From NCBI GenBank assembly GCA_002798195.1, contig NWQM01000017.1, positions 66,435-130,434 on the forward strand: a DNA stretch of 64,000 nt, given 5' to 3'. Source of the DNA: Lysobacteraceae bacterium NML03-0222 (lineage in GTDB: Bacteria > Pseudomonadota > Gammaproteobacteria > Xanthomonadales > Xanthomonadaceae). The notes beneath the pieces were generated by a model, which saw only the letters and a list, made by a program, of their open reading frames with translations, made no database searches and was not told the DNA's origin. The position numbers and the translations under genes were made by a program. This document shows positions 18,459-26,131 of the stretch, piece after piece. Within the stretch, counting starts at the first letter, position 1; each line of letters begins with the position of its first letter.

Positions 18459-19599
18459 ACACCTGCCGCTATACCAAGGTGCCGATTTCAAAGCTTCACA
18501 AGGGCAACATCACGGCCTGAAGTTCGAGCGCTTTTTTGATGCCTATAAAGGTGACTATTCGGATACCGACACCAAGGAACGCACAGACTGGCTGAATGAG
18601 TTTTGCAACAAGAGCATTGGCAGTAGCCAAGCTCTGCAAACCAAAGCCCTGCAACTGCGGCAACTGGTGGAGTCTTACAGCGGTGAGGCGCGCATCTATC
18701 ACTGTGCAGGCAACTTTGTTACCGGCCTTGGCAACCCGCATCCGCTGGAAAACGGTTTCCTTTGGCACCCCACCCTCGGCACCCCCTACCTGCCCGGCAG
18801 TGCGGTCAAAGGCTTGCTGCGTGCGGTGATTGAAACTGCTTATCAAGGCAATGAAGAAGACCGCAAAGCCCTGCTCAAGCGTTGGTTTGGCACTGCTGAA
18901 AAGGGCGACGTGGCAGAACACAGCGGCAGCTTTGTTTTTATGGATGCATTACCGGTGGAGTCCTGCCAATTGCATGTGGAAGTCATGACCCCGCACATGG
19001 GCAAGTGGTATGAAAAAGGCGGGAAAAACCCGCTCGCTGCCGATACCCAGCCCGGTGATTGGCACGCCCCCGTGCCAGTGACCTATCTGACTACCCGCGG
19101 TATCAAGCTGCAATTTGCCATCCTGCCACGCCCTGGCGCAGACGATATCGCCATCCTGAAACAGGAGCTGCAAGACCTTTGGCAAGCACTCGACCACGGC
19201 CTGGAATATCTGGGTGCAGGCGCCAAGACCGCCATTGGTTTTGGCATCATGCAGCGCGATAAAAAACAGGAAGATGACCTGCAAGAAGACCTGCAAGCGC
19301 AACAACGCCAGTCGCAAATGCAAAGCCTGAGCCCGGCCATGCAAGAAATCACTATCATCGAAGGACAGTGGCAAGCTCGCCATCAAAAATTGCGGGGTAA
19401 AAAAGAAGCCCTCAATGGCACCATTCATAATCAGGCACGTGCACTGGCAAAAAAGGCTCATGAATCTATTGAATGGAGTGCAGAAGAAAAGCAGGCCGTG
19501 GCACGTCTCATTGAAGAGTGGATTCCCAAGCTGGTCAATAATCTGAATGTCAAGGACATGAGTAAACAACTGAAATTGGGCACTCTTAAAGGAAGCTGA
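18451..19599 (+). CDS. cmr6: Type III-B effector subunit Cmr6
   Basis: The 382-residue RAMP protein has the Cmr6 blocks NFVTGLGNPHPLENGFLWHP and YLPGSAVKGLLRAVIE, then a second glycine-rich loop GAGAKTAIGFGIM near residue 260. Cmr6 ends the backbone near the crRNA 3' side. The C-terminal 120 residues are charged and helical (coiled-coil-like), longer than the RAMP core needs. The ATG at 18451 follows GAGGAAG and overlaps cmr5. Confidence 0.93.
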   Translation: MSKHLPLYQGADFKASQGQHHGLKFERFFDAYKGDYSDTDTKERTDWLNEFCNKSIGSSQALQTKALQLRQLVESYSGEARIYHCAGNFVTGLGNPHPLENGFLWHPTLGTPYLPGSAVKGLLRAVIETAYQGNEEDRKALLKRWFGTAEKGDVAEHSGSFVFMDALPVESCQLHVEVMTPHMGKWYEKGGKNPLAADTQPGDWHAPVPVTYLTTRGIKLQFAILPRPGADDIAILKQELQDLWQALDHGLEYLGAGAKTAIGFGIMQRDKKQEDDLQEDLQAQQRQSQMQSLSPAMQEITIIEGQWQARHQKLRGKKEALNGTIHNQARALAKKAHESIEWSAEEKQAVARLIEEWIPKLVNNLNVKDMSKQLKLGTLKGS

Positions 19600-19632
19600 G
19601 CCTTGTGGCCGCTTCTTGCTACGAAGCCGGGG

Positions 19633-19644
19633 TGCAATATTGCA
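19633..19644. promoter_or_regulatory. Palindromic operator candidate upstream of the NE0113-family CARF gene
   Basis: TGCAATATTGCA is embedded in a larger near-perfect inverted repeat running from GGGG at 19629 to CCCC at 19649. It lies between cmr6 and the CARF gene, 61 bases before the latter's start. The extended arms make it the strongest dyad of the series. Confidence 0.5.
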
Positions 19645-19705
19645 ACCCCGGTATCGCAGACAGTACAGCGCATACTACATACCCAATCCATATCGACAAC
19701 CGATT

Positions 19706-20887
19706 ATGCAAACTCAAGAGCAACGCCAACCGCACCAATACGCCAAGCGCATTCTGGTCGTAGTCAGCGGCATGTCCCCGCAAATTCTGACCGAAACCCT
19801 GTATGCGCTGACCCAGCGCCAGCAGCCGGCTTTTGTGCCTACTGAAGTCCATCTTGTCAGCACCACCAGCGGTGCTCGTCATGCACGCCTCACCCTGCTC
19901 GAAGGTGATGCCCAGTTTTATTGCCTGTGCAATGACTACGGTTTGGACCCGGCCATCTTTACGGCAGCCAATATCCATACCATCCGCGACGCCTTGGGCA
20001 ATCCTCTGGACGACATCCGCACCCCGGCGGACAATGAAGCGGCTGCCGATTTCATCACCGGTTTCATCCGCAAACAGACTGCCAACCTGGAAAGCGCCGT
20101 GCATGTTTCAATGGCAGGTGGACGCAAGACCATGGGCTATTACGCCGGCTATGGACTTTCCCTGTATGGCCGCCCGCAAGACCGCCTCTCGCATGTACTG
20201 GTTTCCGAAGGCTTTGAAGGCCATCCCGAATTTTACTATCCCACGCCTGCAAGCAAAATCATCGAAAGTATTAGGGACAAGGAAAAGTCTGCCCTTGATA
20301 CCCGTGAGGCAGAAGTGGATTTGGCAGAAATCCCGTTTGTGCGCATGCGCGAAGAGTTGCCGGAAAAGCACTCTTTGCTAAGTGGGCGGCATAGCTTCTG
20401 TGGGGTTATTAATGCAGCCGAACGAGGTCGTGAATTGCAAAAAATCCGTATTGATTTGGAAAATATGGAGTTCACTTGTAATGGTGAAAAATTGGCCTTA
20501 GAAGGTGCGAACCTTATATTTCTATGTTGGGTGGCGTGGAGGCAACATCTCGGTCTTTCCTTTATTCCTACAGGTAAGGCTTTTAATGGCGATGTTGAGA
20601 AGCTAAGAAAAGAGTTCTCCAAATTTTGTCATGACTTGGAGGCTCATGAGTCGAGCCTTAATCTTAATGAGGATAGACTTAAGATGATTGGGAAAGTGTC
20701 TAGGGGAACCAAGGGGTTCGGTTCTAACTTTTCTCGGCTAAGGAGTGAGCTAATATCTCTTCTCGGGAGAAGTGCCGCGGAGCAACTTGCTCCCAGGAAT
20801 ATTGGCGTGAAAAATGAGTCCCGCTTTGGCTTGGTTGACTTTGAACGGCATTATGAGGTAATTGAGCCGAAAAGTTGGTGCGAGTAA
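19706..20887 (+). CDS. CARF-domain protein of the NE0113 family (TIGR02584/PF09623; Csm6-type ring nuclease)
   Basis: The 393-residue protein has an N-terminal CARF domain (about 14-230): ILVVVSGMSPQILTETLYAL at the nucleotide-binding loop and VHVSMAGGRKTMGYYAGYG at residues 132-150, both signatures of this family. Members are annotated as CRISPR ring nucleases, which would degrade cyclic oligoadenylate. The C-terminal part (about 245-393) is clearly more AT-rich at DNA level and looks winged-helix-like (IRIDLENMEF...EKLALEGANLIFLCWVAW). No HEPN RxxxxH pair is evident. The ATG at 19706 is used; the frame is open 30 codons further back, through the palindrome. Confidence 0.8.
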   Translation: MQTQEQRQPHQYAKRILVVVSGMSPQILTETLYALTQRQQPAFVPTEVHLVSTTSGARHARLTLLEGDAQFYCLCNDYGLDPAIFTAANIHTIRDALGNPLDDIRTPADNEAAADFITGFIRKQTANLESAVHVSMAGGRKTMGYYAGYGLSLYGRPQDRLSHVLVSEGFEGHPEFYYPTPASKIIESIRDKEKSALDTREAEVDLAEIPFVRMREELPEKHSLLSGRHSFCGVINAAERGRELQKIRIDLENMEFTCNGEKLALEGANLIFLCWVAWRQHLGLSFIPTGKAFNGDVEKLRKEFSKFCHDLEAHESSLNLNEDRLKMIGKVSRGTKGFGSNFSRLRSELISLLGRSAAEQLAPRNIGVKNESRFGLVDFERHYEVIEPKSWCE

Positions 20888-21041
20888 AATCCCAATGGGT
20901 GAGTGTGTTCATTGTCTTGTTCTGCGGCTTTATCTCAGGGTGGGATAATGAATGGAAAGATTGCCTATGTTTTTCCTGTATTAATACTGGGTCTTAGGAG
21001 GCGGGTTGGCTTCCCAAGGTTCAAAATTTCTAATTTGAAAA

Positions 21042-22220
21042 ATGACCACACTAATCAGTCTGCTTGGGAAAAGCCAGCTTGATTCAAAAAGCGGTTATCG
21101 CCCGGCCAACTATCGGCTTCCTGACGGCAGCATCCATCCATCCCCCTACTTTGGAATGGCACTGGCAAAGAATATCAAAGCTAACAAGCTGGTTCTTGTC
21201 GGCACCAGTGGCAGCATGTGGGATGTGTTTTTTGACCATCAAGGCAGTGATGATGAAGCCCTGCTGTCCCTGGTCGATGCGGTCAGGGACAGCAAAGTGA
21301 CAGCGGAAATGCTCGCCATCCATCGCGAATATCTCAGCCAGAAGCTGGGGATGGAGGTCAAGTGCCTGATTATCCCGCATGCCCGCAACCAGGATGAGCA
21401 GGTACTTGTTTTGACGGAACTTGCCAAAGTGGTGAAATCCGGCGAGAAAGTCGTTCTGGATGTTACCCATGGCTTCCGTCACCTTCCGATGCTGGCATTG
21501 GTGGCTGCACGTTATCTTGCCCATGTTAAAAAAGTGACGGTGCAGGATGTTTATTACGGCGCACTGGAAATGACCGACACAAATACTGGAGAAACGCCAG
21601 TGCTGAATCTTGGCGGCATGCTTGAAATGCTCGACTGGGTAGAGGCGTTGGCAGCCTATGAAAACAGCGGTGACTATGGAGTGTTCGCTCCATTGTTTAC
21701 AGCAGATGGCATGCCTGAGCAGCAAGCACGACTGCTTTCAAAGGCGGCTTTTTTTGAGCGCACCCACAACCCGGAAAATGCCAAACAAAGCCTTACTGGT
21801 GCCATAAAAGATGTCCAGGGACACTCCGGCACACTGGGGAGGCTTTTCAGCTACCATTTGAGTGAGAATGTTGGATGGTTCAGAAAAGGCCAGCGTCCGG
21901 AATGGGAGTTGGCTTTGGCGGATCGTTATCTGGAACGCAGGGACTATTTGCGCGCAATTACCTATATGTTCGAAAGCTATATTTCACACTCTGTGCGGCA
22001 AGATGGCAGCAACGCCGTCAATGAATTTGAATGTCGTGAAAAAGCGCTCGGTAGAATCAGGGAAAGCGACAATCAGCAATTCAGATTGCTTTCCAATTTG
22101 CGCAACGCTATGGCGCATGGTGTCCGTCAGAGGGACAAAACCATAGAAAAGCTTCTGGGTGATGAAGACTCCCTGGACAAGGAATTGAAAAAATTGCGAA
22201 AGGTGCTTTTCAAGCATTAG
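21042..22220 (+). CDS. CARF-HEPN ribonuclease, Csx1/Csx2 superfamily (TIGR02221, TM1812-like)
   Basis: The 392-residue protein has an N-terminal CARF domain (ISLLGKSQL at the start, LVLVGTSGSMWDV near 50, VVLDVTHGFRHLPMLAL near 140) and a helical C-terminal HEPN domain with RNAMAH, the RX4H catalytic motif at Arg354-His359. It should be an RNase switched on by the cyclic oligoadenylate made by Cas10. The ATG at 21042 has no ribosome site; an AGGAGG at 20996 precedes a 10-codon TTG reading frame ending at 21038, so coupling through a leader peptide is possible. Confidence 0.87.
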   Translation: MTTLISLLGKSQLDSKSGYRPANYRLPDGSIHPSPYFGMALAKNIKANKLVLVGTSGSMWDVFFDHQGSDDEALLSLVDAVRDSKVTAEMLAIHREYLSQKLGMEVKCLIIPHARNQDEQVLVLTELAKVVKSGEKVVLDVTHGFRHLPMLALVAARYLAHVKKVTVQDVYYGALEMTDTNTGETPVLNLGGMLEMLDWVEALAAYENSGDYGVFAPLFTADGMPEQQARLLSKAAFFERTHNPENAKQSLTGAIKDVQGHSGTLGRLFSYHLSENVGWFRKGQRPEWELALADRYLERRDYLRAITYMFESYISHSVRQDGSNAVNEFECREKALGRIRESDNQQFRLLSNLRNAMAHGVRQRDKTIEKLLGDEDSLDKELKKLRKVLFKH

Positions 22221-22276
22221 CCTGTCCCGGGTGAGCTCGGTTTCTGGTGAGGCTGGATTGGCAGGGCGGATGGTGG

Positions 22277-22312
22277 TTTCCGATTTTCCTGCCTTGGCAG
22301 GAAAATCGGAAA
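22277..22312. terminator. Perfect 17-bp hairpin between convergent genes
   Basis: The arms at 22277-22293 and 22296-22312 pair perfectly with a two-base gap between them. The hairpin sits between the CARF-HEPN gene and the convergent fic gene, where a bidirectional terminator is expected, but there is no T-run on either side. Confidence 0.5.
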
Positions 22313-22333
22313 GACTGGCGTTGTTTGAGCAAA

Positions 22334-23452
22334 TCAAGTCAGCTTGCTTAATACATAGCGAGTGCTGCGCCCGGCATTGATTTTTTGCAGGATGCCGCGT
22401 GCTACCAGGTCATTGATATCACGCAGGGCAGTATCGGCCGAGCATTTGGCCAATGCTGCCCATTTGCGGTTGGTCAGGTGGCTGTCCAGACCCTCAAGCA
22501 GTTTGCCCAGAACTTTGGCTTGCCTTGGATTGAGTGGCTGTGTGCCCCATTGCTGCCAAAAGCGGGCACGGCCAAGGCTGGCATCGACCGTGATATGTGC
22601 TTGCTCAATGGCGCACTGCAATGCTTGCAAGAACCATTGCAGCCAAGCGGTGACATCCATCGTGCCTTTTTGGGTGTGTTCGAGTATTTGGTAATAGCTT
22701 TTGCGCTCGCGCTGAATCTGTGCCGACAGGCTGTAAAAGCGCTGCGGGCTGCCATCGGCGCGTGCCAGCAGCAAATCTCCAATGGCGCGGGCAATGCGGC
22801 CATTGCCATCATCAAAGGGATGCAGGGTGACAAACCATAGATGCGCCAGCGCGGCCTTTATCAGTGCTGGCTCTGGTGTTTTTGCATTCATCCAGCCGAG
22901 AAACTGCTGCATCTGTGCCTGTAAATACTGGGCGGGCGGAGCTTCAAAATGCACTTTTTGCCGCCCGTATGCACCAGAAACCACTTGCATTGAACCATTG
23001 GCATCATCGCGCCACTGGGCTACCCGGATTTTGTTGAGCCCGGAATAGCCGCTAGGAAATAACGCCGCATGCCAGCCCATGAGTCGAGCTTCATCCAGTG
23101 GCGCTGTGCAGTTGCTGGTGGCATCCAGCACCATGCTGACCAAGCCGTCCACATGTCGGTCTATTGGCGCAAGCGCCCCAATATCCACGCCCAGACGGCG
23201 AGCGATGCTGGAGCGGACGGAATTTGCCTGCAACAGCTCACCTTCGATTTCACTGGTTTTCATCGCTTCCTGGGTGAGCGCAGTGAGCGTGGCCTCATCG
23301 CGCAAGGCAAGCCCGGCATCGGTCAAACGCCCGATTAGCAAGCCTTGCGCCTGACTCACTTCAGCCAATGGCGTTGCCAGTGCCGCTAGGTCATAGCGCC
23401 AGTTGGGCCAGTCTTCGGCTTGCCAGATATAGTTGTAATCGCCGCATTTCAT
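22334..23452 (-). CDS. Fic-family protein (AMP transferase) with DUF4172 N-terminus
   Basis: The 372-residue protein opens with a DUF4172-type region (WQAEDWPNWRYDL...SQAQGLLIGRL) and carries the complete Fic catalytic motif HPFDDGNGRIAR. The N-terminal inhibitory-helix motif TSEIEGE fits (S/T)xxxE(G/N), so it is a self-inhibited class II Fic enzyme. The C-terminus looks like a winged helix (DSHLTNRKWAALAKC...). Fic proteins usually transfer AMP to a hydroxyl of a target protein. The ATG at 23452 starts the conserved domain; 63 codons upstream are unlikely. It lies 79 bases after the cas2-like gene on the same strand. Confidence 0.88.
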   Translation of the reverse strand: MKCGDYNYIWQAEDWPNWRYDLAALATPLAEVSQAQGLLIGRLTDAGLALRDEATLTALTQEAMKTSEIEGELLQANSVRSSIARRLGVDIGALAPIDRHVDGLVSMVLDATSNCTAPLDEARLMGWHAALFPSGYSGLNKIRVAQWRDDANGSMQVVSGAYGRQKVHFEAPPAQYLQAQMQQFLGWMNAKTPEPALIKAALAHLWFVTLHPFDDGNGRIARAIGDLLLARADGSPQRFYSLSAQIQRERKSYYQILEHTQKGTMDVTAWLQWFLQALQCAIEQAHITVDASLGRARFWQQWGTQPLNPRQAKVLGKLLEGLDSHLTNRKWAALAKCSADTALRDINDLVARGILQKINAGRSTRYVLSKLT

Positions 23453-23531
23453 GCGGTGATTGTCTGACTTATTCACCGCATGAGCAAATCCGGGCGTAAG
23501 CGCCTGTTGAAGCCCTGCCTGTGTTTTGTGG

Positions 23532-23867
23532 CTATGGCTTTTGCAAAGTCGTGGGTATTTGCTGGAAGCCTTGCAGCTTCTGCATGGGAGGCAGTCCCAG
23601 ATCAACAATACCCCGGTCGTTGGCAATCTGTCCGGCAACATAGATTGGGCTGCCTTGCCGTAGCCGATACATCACGACATTTTGAGCCGAGGCTTTGGCT
23701 TCGTGGCGGAGTTGTTGAAGCAACTGCGCAGCACTTTCGGCATTGCCCTGATGCAGATAGAGAGACTCCAGTAGCATCTGCGCCTGCTTGCGAATCAGGC
23801 GATGCACTCGCTGCCCCAATCTGCTGCCCTTGATGTCGTAACTTAGAAAATACCAGCCTGGCTGCAT
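23532..23867 (-). CDS. cas2: Cas2-like protein, downstream of cas1
   Basis: The 111-residue protein starts with a Cas2-type first strand and acidic residue (GWYFLSYDI) and continues in the beta-alpha-beta order of the ferredoxin fold: RVHRLIRKQ helix, LLESLYLHQG strand, an Ala/Gln-rich helix, then NVVMYRLRQG. Cas2 dimers bridge two Cas1 dimers during spacer capture. GAGGAG before the ATG supports the start, which overlaps the cas1 end by 25 bases. It is more divergent than the other Cas2-like protein and could also be a noncatalytic relative. Confidence 0.7.
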   Translation of the reverse strand: MQPGWYFLSYDIKGSRLGQRVHRLIRKQAQMLLESLYLHQGNAESAAQLLQQLRHEAKASAQNVVMYRLRQGSPIYVAGQIANDRGIVDLGLPPMQKLQGFQQIPTTLQKP

Positions 23868-24787
23868 GGCGGAGTCTCCTCAATTTGCTGTAAATGCCGA
23901 CTGAAAAGCCGGGCATAGCGGCGCAGTCTGCGTTGGATGATGGTCATGTTTTTCTGCCAGAGCCGATAGAAGATTTCCCGCCCTTGTTTGCCCATCATGC
24001 AACCGCCATTAGCGGTTGAAAAATGCCGCAAGTCCAGATGCCCCTGATTGAATTGCTGCACCACCCATTGCTCCAGAGCCGGCCGCAGGGGCTCCATCAA
24101 GTCACAAGCCAGCGACTGTCGCCCCGGAGTCAATGTGTGATAGAAGCCTAGCCAGGGGTCTAGCCCGTGAACCAGGCATTGGCGCACGGCTTCATGGTGC
24201 GTCAGTGTTGCGCTCAATGAGAGCACGGCATTAACCGGGTCGGGCGGTGGCCTGCGTTCGCGGCGAACAAAGCCAAGTTCGGGGCGTAACTGTTGCTTCC
24301 AATGGCTGAACATGATGCGTTGGGCAATGCCTTCGTGCCCACGAAGAACATCCAGGCGCTGTGCATTGGCAGCGGCATGCCATTGCTCGCGCAAGGTTTG
24401 ATGCAGCGCTTTATCGGCATGGCTTCGGGTGCAGTGGATGGATAGCAAAATCTTGTGCAGTACCAGACGTTTGGAAAGATTGAAGGTCAACTCTGGATCG
24501 GTGCTGATGCGGTATTGAGCTACACGGCGTTGCGCCTGACGCAAATGGTTGGCATGGATGGCAAAAGAATGCTCGCTATAGCGCTGGTTGAGCACGACGA
24601 AGTCAATGCCAAAGCGCTGGCATTGTCCTATCAGCTTGGTGTCGATATTTACCCCATGCTGGCAGATGATCCTGCCAATTCGGCGCATTGGCAGCGAGCG
24701 TGTGGTTAGCTCCTTGTGGCGGATAATCAAGCACTCCCCCTCATAGGTTAGCGAAAAACCTTTGCGGTCAAGTATCAGGTCTGCCAC
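23843..24787 (-). CDS. cas1: CRISPR integrase Cas1
   Basis: The 314-residue protein has the Cas1 active-site set: Glu152 in RGHEGIAQRIMF, His217 in GFYHTLTPGRQ and Asp229/Glu232 in LACDLMEPLRP. It also has the DPVNAVLSLSATL block. It joins new spacers to the leader end of the array. A GTG start at 24787 is chosen: GGAGTGAGC immediately precedes it and it lies two bases after the upstream cas2-like stop codon. No reverse transcriptase or Cas6 fusion is present. Confidence 0.95.
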   Translation of the reverse strand: MADLILDRKGFSLTYEGECLIIRHKELTTRSLPMRRIGRIICQHGVNIDTKLIGQCQRFGIDFVVLNQRYSEHSFAIHANHLRQAQRRVAQYRISTDPELTFNLSKRLVLHKILLSIHCTRSHADKALHQTLREQWHAAANAQRLDVLRGHEGIAQRIMFSHWKQQLRPELGFVRRERRPPPDPVNAVLSLSATLTHHEAVRQCLVHGLDPWLGFYHTLTPGRQSLACDLMEPLRPALEQWVVQQFNQGHLDLRHFSTANGGCMMGKQGREIFYRLWQKNMTIIQRRLRRYARLFSRHLQQIEETPPCSQAGIF

Positions 24788-24789
24788 GC

Positions 24790-25056
24790 TCACTCCAGGT
24801 AGTGAATGCCATCGATGGTCATGCAGGCCGGAGCCAGTGCCCAATCGTTCTCGGGTGGGTGCACTTGGGCAAGCAGCAGACTGTCGTAATCTGGATTCAA
24901 ATAATCTGCAAGCTCATTGCAAAGCGAGAGTGCTTCTTTTTCACTTATGTCGCAAACAAAAAAGGATGCTTGCCAATAGGGCGTAACACGACGCAGCCTG
25001 CGCATTATCGGTAGTCTGCATTCATTGTCATGGATGTCATAGCCGATGATATGCAT
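24790..25056 (-). CDS. cas2: Cas2-like protein, upstream of cas1
   Basis: The 88-residue protein has the Cas2 pattern: first strand MHIIGYDIHDNE with an acidic residue, a basic helix (RLPIMRRLRRV), second strand ASFFVCDIS, helix EKEALSLCNELADYL and third strand DSLLLAQVH. A strong GGAGAGG site sets the ATG at 25056, although the frame is open to 25272. It is the first gene of the operon cas2-cas1-cas2-fic and lies 72 bases from a TTGCAATATTGCAA palindrome. Confidence 0.75.
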   Translation of the reverse strand: MHIIGYDIHDNECRLPIMRRLRRVTPYWQASFFVCDISEKEALSLCNELADYLNPDYDSLLLAQVHPPENDWALAPACMTIDGIHYLE

Positions 25057-25128
25057 ATGCCTCTCCAATCCTTCGTAAGCTTTTGTAGCTGACGAGAAGC
25101 ATGCCGTACCTTGCGCCTGTAGTTCGGA

Positions 25129-25142
25129 TTGCAATATTGCAA
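25129..25142. promoter_or_regulatory. Palindromic operator candidate upstream of the cas2-cas1-cas2-fic operon
   Basis: TTGCAATATTGCAA, a perfect 14-base palindrome, 72 bases before the start of the first adaptation gene on the minus strand. It is identical to the copy at 25401. Confidence 0.55.
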
Positions 25143-25400
25143 AACAACTCGGAAGAGCCGGGCTGTTTTCAATGGTTTGCGTATGTATTTTTAATTTTCC
25201 GGAGTGGGTTATGAAATGCATTTGCCGCCACAACCAATCCTTAAGGCAATCGCTGGAAAGATGGCCTGCCATTCACCTTTCGAGATAATGGCGCTGGGGA
25301 TATTGTTTTTAGTATTTTTATAAGTCAGTATGGCCTTTATTTCAGTGTAGGGAATGCCTTTTGCATAATGACTGATCCGGGCGGATTGGCTGTTTCAGTG

Positions 25401-25414
25401 TTGCAATATTGCAA
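25401..25414. promoter_or_regulatory. Palindromic operator candidate before the decayed glycine-zipper copy
   Basis: TTGCAATATTGCAA, a perfect 14-base palindrome, 28 bases upstream of the truncated reading frame at 25431. The intact copy at 25606 also has the palindrome upstream, which supports duplication of promoter and gene together. Confidence 0.5.
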
Positions 25415-25430
25415 GGCGCGGATGGGATGA

Positions 25431-25526
25431 TACTTTTGTCAGAATGCAGGTCTGGTGACGGAGGCTGCATTCCCGCTGGCGCTGGGCGGTATTGCCTATG
25501 GCCTTTACAAATGGCTGGATGATTGA
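25431..25526 (+). pseudogene. Truncated copy of the glycine-zipper protein
   Basis: The frame has no start codon. It ends in AGLVTEAAFPLALGGIAYG followed by LYKWLDD and a stop, matching the last 26 residues of the intact 82-residue protein at 25606-25854 with two substitutions. The DNA over the last 48 bases is almost identical to 25808-25855. The N-terminal two thirds are missing while the upstream palindrome is kept, so an internal deletion after tandem duplication is the simplest history. Confidence 0.7.
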
Positions 25527-25536
25527 GGCAGGTGGC

Positions 25537-25548
25537 GCAATATTGCAA
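25537..25548. promoter_or_regulatory. Palindromic operator candidate before the first intact glycine-zipper gene
   Basis: GCAATATTGCAA keeps the ten-base palindromic core GCAATATTGC with one altered flank. It lies 57 bases before the ATG at 25606. Confidence 0.5.
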
Positions 25549-25605
25549 AGCATTTATTGAATCCGTAACGCTTCATAATCACTTTATCCAAACAGGAGAG
25601 ACATC

Positions 25606-25854
25606 ATGAGCAACGAAAACAAAGCAAAAGTGGCAGGTGCAGCGGGAGGTGCAACGGGTGTGGCTGGCTCCATTGGAACGGTGGCAGCGGCCGGTGCGGT
25701 GAAGGGATTGAGTGCTGCGGGCATTACTTCCGGCTTGGCTACTGTTGGTGGCGTGGTTGGCGGTGGCATGGCGGCAGGTTTGGTGACAGTGGCAGCGGCT
25801 CCGCTGGCGCTGGGTGGTATTGCCTATGGCCTTTACAAATGGCTGGATGATTGA
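25606..25854 (+). CDS. Small glycine-zipper membrane protein, copy 1
   Basis: The 82-residue protein is almost entirely Gly, Ala, Val, Leu and Ile, with a short charged N-terminus (MSNENKAKVAG) and a conserved end LGGIAYGLYKWLDD. Repeated GxxxG and GGxxG spacings (for example TVGGVVGGGMAAG) are typical of glycine zippers, which pack helices in membranes. GGAGAG sets the start. It is about 80 percent identical by eye to the protein at 26132 and has a truncated copy just upstream. Not recognised as a named family. It lies between cas2 and the CRISPR array under the island's shared palindrome, so a membrane role linked to the CRISPR system is inferred, not shown. Confidence 0.75.
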   Translation: MSNENKAKVAGAAGGATGVAGSIGTVAAAGAVKGLSAAGITSGLATVGGVVGGGMAAGLVTVAAAPLALGGIAYGLYKWLDD

Positions 25855-25907
25855 GGTGGTATTGCGGGCGTGTTTGAAAATTATTAATGGCTGACTAGGG
25901 GGTTTTT

Positions 25908-26084
25908 ATGAGCAGTAGTGCTGATTTTCTTGATGAGATTTTTGGCGTGGGGTCGGGGGATAAAGAAGATGCCCGGGATGGAAATGGCACGGCTGTGGAA
26001 ATTGCTGCTGGGGCGATAATGGGTGCAACTGTGAGTGCAGCGGTGTTTTATTGCCTTGCCACTTATTTCTATTGCAGAGATTGA
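25908..26084 (+). CDS. Small single-pass membrane protein in the glycine-zipper cluster
   Basis: The 58-residue frame has an acidic N-terminal half (SSADFLDEIFGVGSGDKEDA) and one hydrophobic helix (IAAGAIMGATVSAAVFYCLA) ending in TYFYCRD. AGGGGG lies six bases before the ATG. It sits between the two intact glycine-zipper genes in the same direction, with gaps of 53 and 47 bases, so it is probably co-transcribed. No known family. Confidence 0.55.
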   Translation: MSSSADFLDEIFGVGSGDKEDARDGNGTAVEIAAGAIMGATVSAAVFYCLATYFYCRD

Positions 26085-26131
26085 TTGCTTGATGGGTCTG
26101 TATTTGATGGATTGTTGACAGGAGAATGATT

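Larger units (their letters stand above)
25057..25450. other. Regulatory gap between the adaptation operon and the glycine-zipper cluster
   Basis: No convincing gene is seen. The stretch holds the palindromes at 25129 and 25401 and AT-rich blocks near 25180-25200 and 25300-25325 that could be promoters. A 26-codon frame at 25211-25291 has no ribosome site or recognisable product. The minus-strand frame that continues upstream of cas2 to 25272 is judged non-coding. Confidence 0.5.

Noticed and set aside
25057..25272. N-terminal extension of the upstream cas2
   Set aside because: It would include the palindrome and put the canonical Cas2 first strand 72 residues in; the GGAGAGG before 25056 supports the short form.
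25211..25291. 26-codon frame between cas2 and the glycine-zipper cluster
   Set aside because: No ribosome binding site or recognisable product; on the opposite strand it overlaps an equally unsupported upstream extension of cas2.
25129..25548. TTGCAATATTGCAA copies as ends of a small transposon
   Set aside because: Spacing between copies is irregular, there are no flanking target duplications, and distant copies at 11465, 19633 and 29596 sit alone in promoters, which fits an operator better.
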